From Elusimicrobiota bacterium (GTDB taxonomy: Bacteria; Elusimicrobiota; Elusimicrobia; Elusimicrobiales; UBA9959): a stretch of 38,554 bases of DNA. Location of the stretch: assembly GCA_016234365.1 (NCBI GenBank), contig JACRER010000005.1:1-38554 (forward strand). The letters are read 5' to 3'. This document shows, piece by piece, positions 24,329 to 32,673 of this stretch (its first letter is position 1; each line of letters starts with the position of its first letter). The notes beneath the pieces are model-generated. The model saw nothing but the letters and a program-made list of their open reading frames with translations. It was not told where the DNA came from and did no database searches. The position numbers and the translations under genes were made by a program.

Positions 24329-26989
24329 TTATTTGATGTCCCAATAGCCGCCGGACTCGGTCTTGGTTATGCGGGCCGCTCCCCCCTCCACCGCTACGTG
24401 CTCGTAGACGGAGGACTTTTCTTCCCGCTTTATGTTCTTCTTGTAGATCCGGCTGCGGATGTCCATGTCGTAGGCGGCCGTGTAGCGGCCGGGGCCGTCG
24501 TTCACAATGTTGAGGCCGGTGATGGCGACCGTAATCTCGTCATAGACCCTGAAGATGTTGCGGAACTGTTCGTCCAGGTCGGAAGCGGCCGTGCCGTCCC
24601 CCGCCGACCAGCTGTCCGAGATGAAAGACATGACCCTGGCCGCGTTGCGGCTCTCGTAGGCTTTGGCGAAATCCTCGTACATCTTTTTGACGATGGCCAG
24701 GCCGGGGTCTCTTTTGTTTTGGGCGTCGCCCAGCTCTTTGACGCGCCTGGCTTCGCTCAGGGCTTTGCCTTTGGCGCTTCCCCAGAAAGCCGCCGTGGCT
24801 TTTTCCAGTTCGTCGCGTTTGGCGCCGGCCTGCACCGTCCAGAAGCCGGTCCGCTCCAGCAGTCCGGGGGACCCGAAGAGCGCCGCTTTTTTCACTTCAC
24901 CAATTATCGCGTTCTTTTCTTCCTCCGCCCGCTGGGACGGTTCAAAGAGCTTCTGCATCTCTTCGCCGTATTTTACGGCGTCGAGGGTTTCAAGATAGGT
25001 GAGGTCCCTGGCGGCGTTGGCTTTTACTCCCGTGGCGGCCTTGCCGTAGGCGGCGGCCAGCTTGTCGCTCTGTCCCTTGAGGTACTTCAAGGCTTCCTCG
25101 GCGCCGAACATCAGGTTGGCGGCCGTCTCGCTTCCGTCATACCAGCCGTCGGCGCTGAGGCTGTAGGAAGAGTACTCTTCCGATCTTTTCAGGATGGCGG
25201 CCATCGCCGCTTTGTGCGCCTTATTCTCCGCCGAATAAGCTATGTAGCCGGCTTCGTCCCGTAGCGGGCTGGAGGCCAGCCGTGAAAGTTCCGCGGCCCT
25301 GGCGGCCAGGTCCTGGGCCAGCACGGTGCCGCCGGCGTAGAGCTTGGAGAGTTCGGAGAAGGCGGGCCTCGCGGCCGCTACCTTAGCCTCCAGGTCTTTC
25401 AGGTCGTACTTGCCGTCGTAGGCGAATTCGTTAACGAAGTCGTTGGGCAGCGCGTTGAGCACCTCGTTCTTTTTTGCGGCCGCGGCCGTTATCTTTTCCA
25501 GCTGGCCCGTGACCTGCGGTTTGTAATCCTTGAACGCCTGCGCCTTGGCCAGGTACGAGGCCATCAGTTCGCTGGCCTCCGTGTAGATGGCGTCCTTCTG
25601 CCCGGCGGCGTTGTTCTGCACGCCCCGGAACCTGGCTTCCAGCCCGTCGGTCGCTTTCAGGTAGCCTTCCGCGTATTTCAGCGGGTTCTCGTAATAGGTG
25701 GTCCAGGCGGTCATGCCTTTTACGTTGTCCGGCTCGCTCACGTAATACCCCTGGGGTTTGTAGGTGTTGTAAACCGAGCGCCATTGCGCCGCATAGCCGG
25801 AGAGGTTGGTCATGATCGGCTCGATCCTGGATCTTATGTCGCTCCGCTGGCTCTCAAGCTGGGCCCTGAGCTTGCCTATCCGCCTGGCCATGGCGTCGGC
25901 GGATTGCTCCACGCTCTGCATATTGCCGTAGGTGCGCGTCCCCCCGAGGCTGTCCTCAAGGTTGGTCAGGGAAGCGAAGAGGTCTTCTATCTCGTCGGCT
26001 ACGAAATACCGGGTGCCGCTCGTTTCCGGCTTCGTTACCGAAGCCCACGCCGCTTCCGCGGCTTTCTGCTCGGCGTTTATCCCGGACCTCAGGCCGGCGA
26101 CGTACTTGTCTATGGCGGCCTGCATTTTGAGGCGCGCCTCTTGCGGCGTGTCCTTCGGCCCGGCGGCGGGCGGCGGCACCGCCGCGGGTTTGGAGATCTC
26201 GGTATTCACCAGCCCGGCGGGCTGGGTTTTTTTTGCCAGGTCCGCGGCTTTCTCCCCGCTCTTCTTCTCTTCTTCCTTGAGTTTCGCGGCGAGGGCCAGC
26301 AGCGGCGCGGCCTGGCCGAGGACGTTCTGGATGTTCTGGTCGGCCGCCTTTATCTCTACCGCCGTCTTGTCCAGTTTGTCCTGCATGTCGAAGACCATCT
26401 GGCGCAGTTCTGGGAGCTTTTCCCGGAGCGTCCTGCCGTCGGACTCGTCCTCCAGGAGGTTCTTGGCCTTAAGCAGGACGTCGATGTTGTCCTTGGAGAG
26501 CTGGCCGCTAAGCTCGTTCTCGTCCACTTTGTTGAAAACAAAAGTGCCGGCCTTTACCGCGTCGCTGTAACCGGGCACTCCCGCGGCCTCTTTTCCGGCC
26601 TCCGTCAGGACTCCCTTGCCGATGTATTTGCCGGCTCTCTTCATCCCCTCTTTGGCCAGGACGCTCACCCCGGCTTCCGTGGCGAGCGCTATACCGCCGG
26701 CGCCCAGCGTGGCCGCTGTCAGACCGTACTCTACCGCTTTGCACGCTTTCACGGCGTTGTCGCGCTGTATCATTTCTTCCACTTTTATCTTGGTCTTGGT
26801 AAGCCGGTTCATTACTTCCAGGTTGGAGGCCTGTTCCTTTATGGCTTTGGTCATGACCTTTCGGTAGGCCGCCGCGTCGTGTGAAAGCCAGCCCAGGTCG
26901 TTCTGGGCTTCACCGTAGGTCTTGGGGCCTCCGGCGCAGGCCGGCAGGGCGCCGCCCAGCAGCAACAAGGAAAAGAGAAAGTGTTTCAT
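24329..26989 (-). CDS. Large exported helical protein with C-terminal NTF2-like domain
   Basis: 886 residues, no family recognised. The N-terminus is a signal sequence (FLFSLLLLGGALPACAGG); the Cys at 18 with LPAC before it could be a lipobox with an unusual Pro at -2, or cleavage may occur after ACA. Residues 85-145 include a Gly/Ala-rich hydrophobic segment (YGLTAATLGAGGIALATEAG) that could insert in or contact a membrane. Most of the rest is predicted helical and partly coiled coil. From about 765 (IVKKMYEDFAKAYESRN, FISDSW) to the end (RITKTESGGYWDIK) lies an SnoaL/NTF2-like domain. A similar NTF2-like block occurs in the adjacent gene. It is the last of three genes encoding envelope proteins, suggesting a joint structure. 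Confidence 0.8.
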   Translation of the reverse strand: MKHFLFSLLLLGGALPACAGGPKTYGEAQNDLGWLSHDAAAYRKVMTKAIKEQASNLEVMNRLTKTKIKVEEMIQRDNAVKACKAVEYGLTAATLGAGGIALATEAGVSVLAKEGMKRAGKYIGKGVLTEAGKEAAGVPGYSDAVKAGTFVFNKVDENELSGQLSKDNIDVLLKAKNLLEDESDGRTLREKLPELRQMVFDMQDKLDKTAVEIKAADQNIQNVLGQAAPLLALAAKLKEEEKKSGEKAADLAKKTQPAGLVNTEISKPAAVPPPAAGPKDTPQEARLKMQAAIDKYVAGLRSGINAEQKAAEAAWASVTKPETSGTRYFVADEIEDLFASLTNLEDSLGGTRTYGNMQSVEQSADAMARRIGKLRAQLESQRSDIRSRIEPIMTNLSGYAAQWRSVYNTYKPQGYYVSEPDNVKGMTAWTTYYENPLKYAEGYLKATDGLEARFRGVQNNAAGQKDAIYTEASELMASYLAKAQAFKDYKPQVTGQLEKITAAAAKKNEVLNALPNDFVNEFAYDGKYDLKDLEAKVAAARPAFSELSKLYAGGTVLAQDLAARAAELSRLASSPLRDEAGYIAYSAENKAHKAAMAAILKRSEEYSSYSLSADGWYDGSETAANLMFGAEEALKYLKGQSDKLAAAYGKAATGVKANAARDLTYLETLDAVKYGEEMQKLFEPSQRAEEEKNAIIGEVKKAALFGSPGLLERTGFWTVQAGAKRDELEKATAAFWGSAKGKALSEARRVKELGDAQNKRDPGLAIVKKMYEDFAKAYESRNAARVMSFISDSWSAGDGTAASDLDEQFRNIFRVYDEITVAITGLNIVNDGPGRYTAAYDMDIRSRIYKKNIKREEKSSVYEHVAVEGGAARITKTESGGYWDIK

Positions 26990-27008
26990 GCTAGATCCCC
27001 GTATAAGA

Positions 27009-27037
27009 CGGCGGCGCGGATCCTCCCTGCGCCGCCG
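27009..27037 (-). other. GC-rich stem-loop in the gap between two envelope genes
   Basis: CGGCGGCGC (27009-27017) pairs with GCGCCGCCG (27029-27037) across an 11-nt loop in the 60-bp gap. On the minus strand TCTTATAC follows. It could attenuate expression of the last gene or stabilise the upstream message. Confidence 0.4.
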
Positions 27038-27049
27038 GCCTGTGTGGTA

Positions 27050-28270
27050 TTAGAACTTTTTGGTGCGGAAAGTTACCGTTTCCCCTGTGGTGGTGGGCCT
27101 GCCGGAAACCAGCTCCAGGCAGTAGAACTCGCTGGAGACGTCGAAGCAGTAGGAGTAGCCGGCCCCGGAGTCCGCGAGCGCTCCGCCGGCGTAGCCAGCG
27201 GTGTTCCTTACTTCCGCCGCGGTGAGCGACGACAGGGTTTTGTTGAACGCCTTGGCGTTGACCGACATGCCGATGACGTTGGCGGGCATGGAATTGTCGT
27301 AGAACCAGATGTTGGCCCCTCCGCCTGGCCCGCAGCTGTCGGCCGCGTTGGGGAAGTTATACGCCGGGAAGCTGCTGTCGGGGCAGGTTACGGTCACTAG
27401 CGTGCCGCCGCGCAGGCTGCCGGTCTCGTCTATTGTCAGGTTGCTGCCGGTGTTGCCCAGCACTTCGCCGGTGGCCACGTTCTCCGCGTCGGACAGGCCG
27501 AACATGAGCGGAGACTTCATGCTGAACAGCGAAAGCCTGCCCTCTTTCGAGTCGAAGACGAACTCGGTGGAGCCGGTGTCCGTGCTGGAGGCGCCCGTCT
27601 TGTTGACGAAGACCATGCGGTTGAACGTGACCGCCGCGAAAACGCGGCCCTGCGCGCCCGCCGCGATGTTGTTGAGGGTATAGCGCAGGTTGATGGAGCT
27701 GAGCGCGTCGAAATCCCGCTTTACCGCGCGTTCCAGGATGTCCTTGTCGGCGGCGAAATTCTCTCCGACGTAGCCCATGAACTTCCGGAGGTCTTCCTTA
27801 TTGTAGGCGTCGAACATCCCGTCCAGGGTCTCGCGCACCTTGGCCTGGATATTCTCTTCCGAAAGGGTTATCTCCTTGCGGGTGTCCTCCACGTTGTTGG
27901 TCTTGCCGGCGGTGTCGGTGACCTCTACCAGCATGGTGTAGGTCTTGCCGGCCTCCGGCTTGAAGGAGTACTCAAAAGCGCCGTTGTCCGCGAACTTTAC
28001 GTCCTGCCAGGTGCCCTTGTTGTCCAGGGTTATCCTGATGGCGCCGGTCTGCGTCCCGGCGGGCTTGCCGGTGATCCGTACCAGCCCGTCGGAGGGCAGC
28101 ATTTCCCTGAACAGTTTCATCTTGGGCCCGGTCTCGTCGGCGGGGATCTTGTTGACGTACAGGTATTTGAGCCCGACGTCGGCCTTGGACTTGCCGAAGA
28201 CCCACCATTTAGCGTCGGCCGCTCCGGCCGAGATCAGCAGTGCCGCCGCCAGGATAAGAAGTTTTTTCAT
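27050..28270 (-). CDS. Exported protein with Ig-like and NTF2-like domains
   Basis: 406 residues. A signal peptide (KKLLILAAALLISAGAADA, cleavage before KWW) is followed by a predicted Ig-like beta-sandwich (about 60-135, GLVRITGKPAG to VEVTDTAGKTN), of the type used for binding in surface proteins. An NTF2-like region (about 140-260, VRETLDGMFDAYNKEDLRKF, KFMGYVGENFAADKD, INLRYTLNNIA) comes next. The final 150 residues hold four Cys (TCPDS, DSCGP, YCFD, FYCLEL), compatible with disulfides. AAGGGGAA precedes ATG 28270, 20 bp after the barrel gene. No family name can be given; position suggests it works with the barrel and the large helical protein. Confidence 0.8.
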   Translation of the reverse strand: MKKLLILAAALLISAGAADAKWWVFGKSKADVGLKYLYVNKIPADETGPKMKLFREMLPSDGLVRITGKPAGTQTGAIRITLDNKGTWQDVKFADNGAFEYSFKPEAGKTYTMLVEVTDTAGKTNNVEDTRKEITLSEENIQAKVRETLDGMFDAYNKEDLRKFMGYVGENFAADKDILERAVKRDFDALSSINLRYTLNNIAAGAQGRVFAAVTFNRMVFVNKTGASSTDTGSTEFVFDSKEGRLSLFSMKSPLMFGLSDAENVATGEVLGNTGSNLTIDETGSLRGGTLVTVTCPDSSFPAYNFPNAADSCGPGGGANIWFYDNSMPANVIGMSVNAKAFNKTLSSLTAAEVRNTAGYAGGALADSGAGYSYCFDVSSEFYCLELVSGRPTTTGETVTFRTKKF

Positions 28271-28290
28271 GATAATTCCCCTTTATTACC

Positions 28291-29877
28291 TTAGAAAGCC
28301 GTGTTCAGGCCCACCGTCACGCTTTTCTCGCGGAAGTTGTTGGCCGTGGTGGTGAACGAGTAGGCGTTGTAGCCGGCGCGAAGGAAGAGGGTGGACTCTT
28401 TCAGCTTTGCCAGCAGAGCGGGGCGCCAATAGGCGCTGAGCGCTGCGAAGAACTTGTCGGAATCCACGGAACCGGCGGCGGACTTGCGCAGCATATTCTG
28501 CCCAAGGCGCAGATCGCTTGTCAGGCTGGCGTCGGGCGCCTCGCACCCCAGGCTCAGCGAGTACTCGTAGAGCTTGTCGGTGGTGTCGGCCAGTTCGTCC
28601 TTGGAGTACCAGGTGCCAAGGTTCACGGCCGGCTTGAGCGCCACGGCGCCCAGCTGGTGGCGGGAGCTCAGCGAGGTGTTGAAGTTTACCTCGCGCGCGT
28701 CGCGCACCGCCGCCTTCGTCCGGTAGAGCGTATAGCCAAGGTTGGTGTCTGAGTCCAGCTCGCCGAAGCGGTCGCGGTAGTTGGCGTTAAGATAATGGTC
28801 CGCGCCGCTTTGCCCTGCGCCGTACTTGCGGTCGAACTTGTAGGAGAGGTCGGCGAAGGAGTAGGGCCTGGATGCGAAAGGCTTCTTGATGGCGGCGGAA
28901 ACTTCCGGCTTCCAGTTGCGCGTGGTGCCGGCCGCGGTATTGCCGTCGAGGTTGTTGCGGTACCAGAGCAGGCCGGAGGTGACGGTGACCTGGCTGGAGT
29001 ACTTGTAGCGCCACTTGGTCTTTATTTTGCGGCGGTCGGGGCTGGCCGAGCCCAGCGCGGAGAAAAAGTCGGGCTCCACGTTCTCGTATTCGAGCGTTAC
29101 GCGGCTCGGGTCGGCGTCGCCCGTGAGCTCAAGACGGGCCGCGGTGCCGTTGGCGGAAACCTTGGCGGCGCCGGCCGAAGGAGACTGCAGCGAGTCGGCC
29201 TTGGAGTATTCCCCGCCCAGCGTAAGGCCGGGCATCGGCAGGTAACTGAAGTCCGCGGTGTAGTTCTTCGCGTCGTAGAGGGCGTCGGTGGCGTTGAGCC
29301 GGCCGGTGTCCTTGGCGGAAACGGCGCTGAGGCCGGCCCAGAGATCGCCGCTGAAATTTTCCTTGACCCGCAGGCCGGCGGCCTGGCGGTCTACGGTGCG
29401 CGTCACCGGGTCTTTCCAGACGGAATCCCAGCGGGGGTAGGCCCAGCCGAAGACGCCGGTGACTTCCGGCAGCTTTGACCCGTCCTTGAAGAACCTGTAA
29501 GAGCCGCCCTTCAGCGAGGTGGCCAGCGAATACTGGGAGAAGAATTCGAACACGTCGCCCGCGGTCAGCGTGTGGACGTTGTTCGTAGCGCGGCCCTGCA
29601 CGTTGGTCAGGGAGAGCTTTTTGGCGTCGTTGCGCAGGTCGTCGGTGGCTTTACCGCCGGCGGTATAGTTGTAGGTCCACTCGCCCCTGGCGCCGTTGCC
29701 GTAGACGTTGAGGACTTCCAGGTAATTAAGGCCCTTGGTCAGCGAGGAAGCTGCCTTGCCGGCGCCTTTTATCTGGTTGCTCACAACGGAGAATTCGTTG
29801 GAGGCGTGGAATTCGGAAGCTGCCCGCGCCGGAACGCAGGCGAAAAAGATCGATATGGCCGCTGCTATGGTCTTCAT
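28291..29877 (-). CDS. Outer-membrane beta-barrel protein, unknown function
   Basis: 528 residues from ATG 29877, with signal peptide MKTIAAAISIFFACVPARA-AS. An in-frame ATG at 29907 adds ten mostly basic residues and has AAGG 5 bases upstream, so it is a real alternative. The mature chain is a long series of amphipathic strands with aromatic ends (for example LTLGGEYSKAD, RVTLEYENVEPDFF, KWRYKYSSQVTVTSGLLWYR, LYEYSLSLGCEAP), separated by polar turns; 14-18 strands seem possible. It ends SVTVGLNTAF, the C-terminal Phe expected of BAM-inserted proteins. It is the first gene of the three-gene module and is divergent from the glutamine-synthetase-like gene. No clear promoter was found upstream. 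Confidence 0.85.
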   Translation of the reverse strand: MKTIAAAISIFFACVPARAASEFHASNEFSVVSNQIKGAGKAASSLTKGLNYLEVLNVYGNGARGEWTYNYTAGGKATDDLRNDAKKLSLTNVQGRATNNVHTLTAGDVFEFFSQYSLATSLKGGSYRFFKDGSKLPEVTGVFGWAYPRWDSVWKDPVTRTVDRQAAGLRVKENFSGDLWAGLSAVSAKDTGRLNATDALYDAKNYTADFSYLPMPGLTLGGEYSKADSLQSPSAGAAKVSANGTAARLELTGDADPSRVTLEYENVEPDFFSALGSASPDRRKIKTKWRYKYSSQVTVTSGLLWYRNNLDGNTAAGTTRNWKPEVSAAIKKPFASRPYSFADLSYKFDRKYGAGQSGADHYLNANYRDRFGELDSDTNLGYTLYRTKAAVRDAREVNFNTSLSSRHQLGAVALKPAVNLGTWYSKDELADTTDKLYEYSLSLGCEAPDASLTSDLRLGQNMLRKSAAGSVDSDKFFAALSAYWRPALLAKLKESTLFLRAGYNAYSFTTTANNFREKSVTVGLNTAF

Positions 29878-29985
29878 TTTTCTGTTCTTTCTCCCCTTCC
29901 CGTGCATTTGTGCCTTGAAACGATATCAAAAAAAAGGCCTGCCTTCAAATATTCTACGGCGAAAAAAATTTGTTATTATCATCTT

Positions 29986-31476
29986 ATGAATCCTAATAGA
30001 ATATACGCCAACCGGATAGCAGCTTTCCTTAACAAGGAGCCCCGCGACTTTACCCGCCCGGACCTTGTGAAATACATCAAGGCCAACGGCGTGAAGATGG
30101 TCAACTTCCGCTACGTCGCGGGCGACGGCCGCCTGAAGACCCTGAATTTCATAATCAACGACGAACGCTACCTGGACCGCATCCTTTCCGCCGGGGAGCG
30201 CGTGGACGGTTCCAGCCTGTTCAAGAGCATAGACGCGGGATCGAGCGACCTGTACGTGGTGCCGCGCTACCGCACCGCGTTCGTTAACCCGTTCTCCCAG
30301 GTCCCCGCCATCGATATTCTCTGCTCGTTCTACACTCCCGACGGCAAGCCGTTCCAGAGCGCGCCCGCGGAAGTGCTGCGCCGGGCCGAGGCCGAGTTCA
30401 CCAAGGTCTCCGGCAGCGAATTCCACGCGCTGGGTGAACTGGAGTACTACGTAATAGCCCCGCGCACCCCGCTGTACCCGGCGGCCGCGCAGAAGGGCTA
30501 CCATGAAGCCCAGCCCTTCGCCAAATGGGAGGCGCTGCGCACGGAGGCCATGGCCGCCATCGCCGAGGCCGGCGGGCGCATAAAGTACGGCCACAGCGAG
30601 GTGGGCCTTATCCGCGCCGAGGATTCCGAGATGACGCAGCAGGAAATAGAATTCCTGCCGGTGCCTGCCTCCGAGGCCGCCGACCAGCTTGCCGTGGCCA
30701 AGTGGATGCTGTCCGCCATCGGCCACAAGTACGGCGTCGTCATTTCCTTCGCGCCCAAGATCTCCATAGGCCACGCCGGTTCCGGCCTGCACGTGCACAC
30801 CTGCCTGCACAAGAACGGGCGCAACATCATGCTGGAGAAGGGCGCGCTGTCGGCGCCGGCCCGCCGGCTGATAGCCGGCTACATGGAACTGGCCGCGCCC
30901 ATGACCGCCTTCGGCAATACCGTGCCCACGTCCTACTTCCGCCTGGTGCCGCACCAGGAAGCGCCCATCAACGTCTGCTGGGCTTACCGCAACCGCTCCT
31001 CCCTGGTGCGCATACCGCTGGGCTGGACCAACGCTTCCGGCATGATAAAGGACGCCAACCCCGGCTCCGCCGTGCCTGCCGTGGAACCGGCGCAGACCGT
31101 GGAGTTCCGCTCCGCCGACGGTTCAGCCGCGCTGCACCTGCTGATGGCCGGGCTCTGCGTGGCCGCGCGCCGCGGCTTTGAGCGTAAGGACGCGCTCGCC
31201 TACGCGGATAAATTCTTCGTCGACAAGAACATCTATCACAAGGAACATGCCGCGCTGCTCTCCAAGCTGCCCAAACTGCCAGCTTCCTGCTGGGAGTCGG
31301 CCGAGACGCTTCTCAAGCACCGTTCCATCTTCGAGGCCAAGGGTGTGTTCACCCCGCAGCTGATAGACGGCCTGGTTAAGCGCCTGAAGTCTTACGACGA
31401 CCAGAATCTCAGCGAGCGCCTCTTCGGCAAGGAAGAGGATATAAAGCACCTGGTGGACGAGTTCCTCTACTGCTGA
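29986..31476 (+). CDS. Glutamine synthetase family protein (divergent GlnA-like ligase)
   Basis: 496 residues from ATG 29986, where the GS beta-grasp begins; the frame is open further upstream, but that part lies over the opposing barrel gene. No Shine-Dalgarno is visible. GS landmarks: MVNFRYVAGDGRLKTLNF (beta-grasp), E-x-E at 151-153 (GELEYY), Glu205 and Glu220 (TQQEIEF), the ATP/glutamate loop GSGLHVH (His269, His271), YRNRSSLVRIP (334-344) and VEFRSADGS (372-380). Departures from classic GS-I: ALHLLMAGL replaces the usual NPYL block after the ExR motif, and there is no adenylylation Tyr motif. It may be true glutamine synthetase or a gamma-glutamyl ligase acting on another amine. It is followed 4 bp later by the M23 peptidase gene. 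Confidence 0.87.
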   Translation: MNPNRIYANRIAAFLNKEPRDFTRPDLVKYIKANGVKMVNFRYVAGDGRLKTLNFIINDERYLDRILSAGERVDGSSLFKSIDAGSSDLYVVPRYRTAFVNPFSQVPAIDILCSFYTPDGKPFQSAPAEVLRRAEAEFTKVSGSEFHALGELEYYVIAPRTPLYPAAAQKGYHEAQPFAKWEALRTEAMAAIAEAGGRIKYGHSEVGLIRAEDSEMTQQEIEFLPVPASEAADQLAVAKWMLSAIGHKYGVVISFAPKISIGHAGSGLHVHTCLHKNGRNIMLEKGALSAPARRLIAGYMELAAPMTAFGNTVPTSYFRLVPHQEAPINVCWAYRNRSSLVRIPLGWTNASGMIKDANPGSAVPAVEPAQTVEFRSADGSAALHLLMAGLCVAARRGFERKDALAYADKFFVDKNIYHKEHAALLSKLPKLPASCWESAETLLKHRSIFEAKGVFTPQLIDGLVKRLKSYDDQNLSERLFGKEEDIKHLVDEFLYC

Positions 31477-31480
31477 ACGA

Positions 31481-32650
31481 ATGGGCTTCTTAAAGGAAAG
31501 GACGGCCCGCTTCTACCTGGCCGCCGGGCTCTGCGCGGCGGCGGTGGTCGCCGTTTCCGTCCTTATCCATACGCGCGCGGCAACCCGGTTCCTCCCCGAG
31601 GGTCCCGAGGTGCTGCGTGTTTCCACCGGCACTTTTACCTCCAGCCTGGACGCGGCCCTTAAGGCGGAGGGCCTGGGCGACTCGGAACGTTACCGGGTAT
31701 CGCAAGCGCTGCGCGGCAAGCTGGACCTGCGCCGCCTGCGCCCGCAGGACTCCTATTCCGTTTCTTTCTCCACTTCGGGCGCCCTTCTTTCCCTTTCGGT
31801 AAAGCGCGACCTGCGCGATTATTACGTCCTCCCTTCCTCGGGAGGCTATTCGGTTTCCGTGCGCCAGGCCGAAATAAAGTCCTCTTCGGCCAAGGCCTCC
31901 GGGGAGATAACCTCCTCGCTCTGGGAATCCATGAGCGCCGCCGGGGTCCCCCCCGCGGTCATTCTTGATTACGCCGATATTTTTTCCTGGTCCGTGGATT
32001 TCCTGACCGAAGTGCGCGACGGGGACCGCTGGGCCGTGGCCTGGAACTACGGCAGCGACCCGTCCGGCAGGGCCGTGTCCCAGAGCGTGGCGGCCGCGTA
32101 TTACGACGGCACGGAGACCGGCCGCAAAACGGCCGCCGCTTACGCCGGCGGCTACTACGACGAACAGGGCGATTCCCTGCGCAGCATGTTCTTGCGCGCG
32201 CCGCTGCATTACCGCCGCATTTCCTCCTATTTCACCAACCACCGCTTCCACCCGGTGCTGAAGATCTTCCGCCCGCACCAGGGCATAGACTACGCGGCTC
32301 CGGCGGGCACTCCCGTTTCCGCGGTGGCCGATGGTACGGTCATTTATTCCGGCTGGAAAGGCGCCAACGGCCGCCTGGTGATACTGCGGCATGGTTCCGG
32401 TTATGAAAGTACCTATGGTCACCTGTCGCGCATCGCCAAAGGGGCGCGCAAAGGGCGCCGGGTGGCGCAGGGCGACCTGATAGGCAACGTCGGAAGTTCG
32501 GGGCTTTCCAGCGGGCCTCATCTCGACTTCCGCGTCAAGCTCAACGGTACGCCTCTTAATTTCCTGAAAATGAAATACCGCTCAAGCGGGAGCGTGAGCG
32601 GTAATGCCAAAGCCTCGATAGCCGCGGCTATCAGGGCTCTGGGCGAGTAG
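31481..32650 (+). CDS. M23-family (LytM-type) murein peptidase
   Basis: 389 residues. A signal anchor (about 11-29) is followed by a region like the N-terminal domain of MepM-type enzymes (about 45-230, VLRVSTGTFTSSLDAALKA, YADIFSWSVDF, GDRWAVAW), then the M23 domain (about 245-365). Zinc ligands His266 and Asp270 are seen in PHQGID, and catalytic His314 in TYGHLS. The last block, usually HLHFE, reads GPHLDFRV: His347 is kept but the third zinc ligand is Asp349. This Asp variant could still bind zinc; activity is likely but not certain. It should cleave peptide cross-links in peptidoglycan in the periplasm. It lies 4 bp after the glutamine-synthetase-like gene with no obvious ribosome site. 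Confidence 0.92.
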   Translation: MGFLKERTARFYLAAGLCAAAVVAVSVLIHTRAATRFLPEGPEVLRVSTGTFTSSLDAALKAEGLGDSERYRVSQALRGKLDLRRLRPQDSYSVSFSTSGALLSLSVKRDLRDYYVLPSSGGYSVSVRQAEIKSSSAKASGEITSSLWESMSAAGVPPAVILDYADIFSWSVDFLTEVRDGDRWAVAWNYGSDPSGRAVSQSVAAAYYDGTETGRKTAAAYAGGYYDEQGDSLRSMFLRAPLHYRRISSYFTNHRFHPVLKIFRPHQGIDYAAPAGTPVSAVADGTVIYSGWKGANGRLVILRHGSGYESTYGHLSRIAKGARKGRRVAQGDLIGNVGSSGLSSGPHLDFRVKLNGTPLNFLKMKYRSSGSVSGNAKASIAAAIRALGE

Positions 32651-32652
32651 GC

Positions 32653-32673
32653 AGGCCGGCGGTTACCCGGCCT
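32653..32673. terminator. Short stem between convergent genes
   Basis: AGGCCGG (32653-32659) pairs with CCGGCCT (32667-32673) across a 7-nt loop, overlapping the stop codon of the RMD1-like gene in the 12-bp gap between convergent genes. There is no U-tract on either side, so it is only a weak candidate. Confidence 0.4.
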
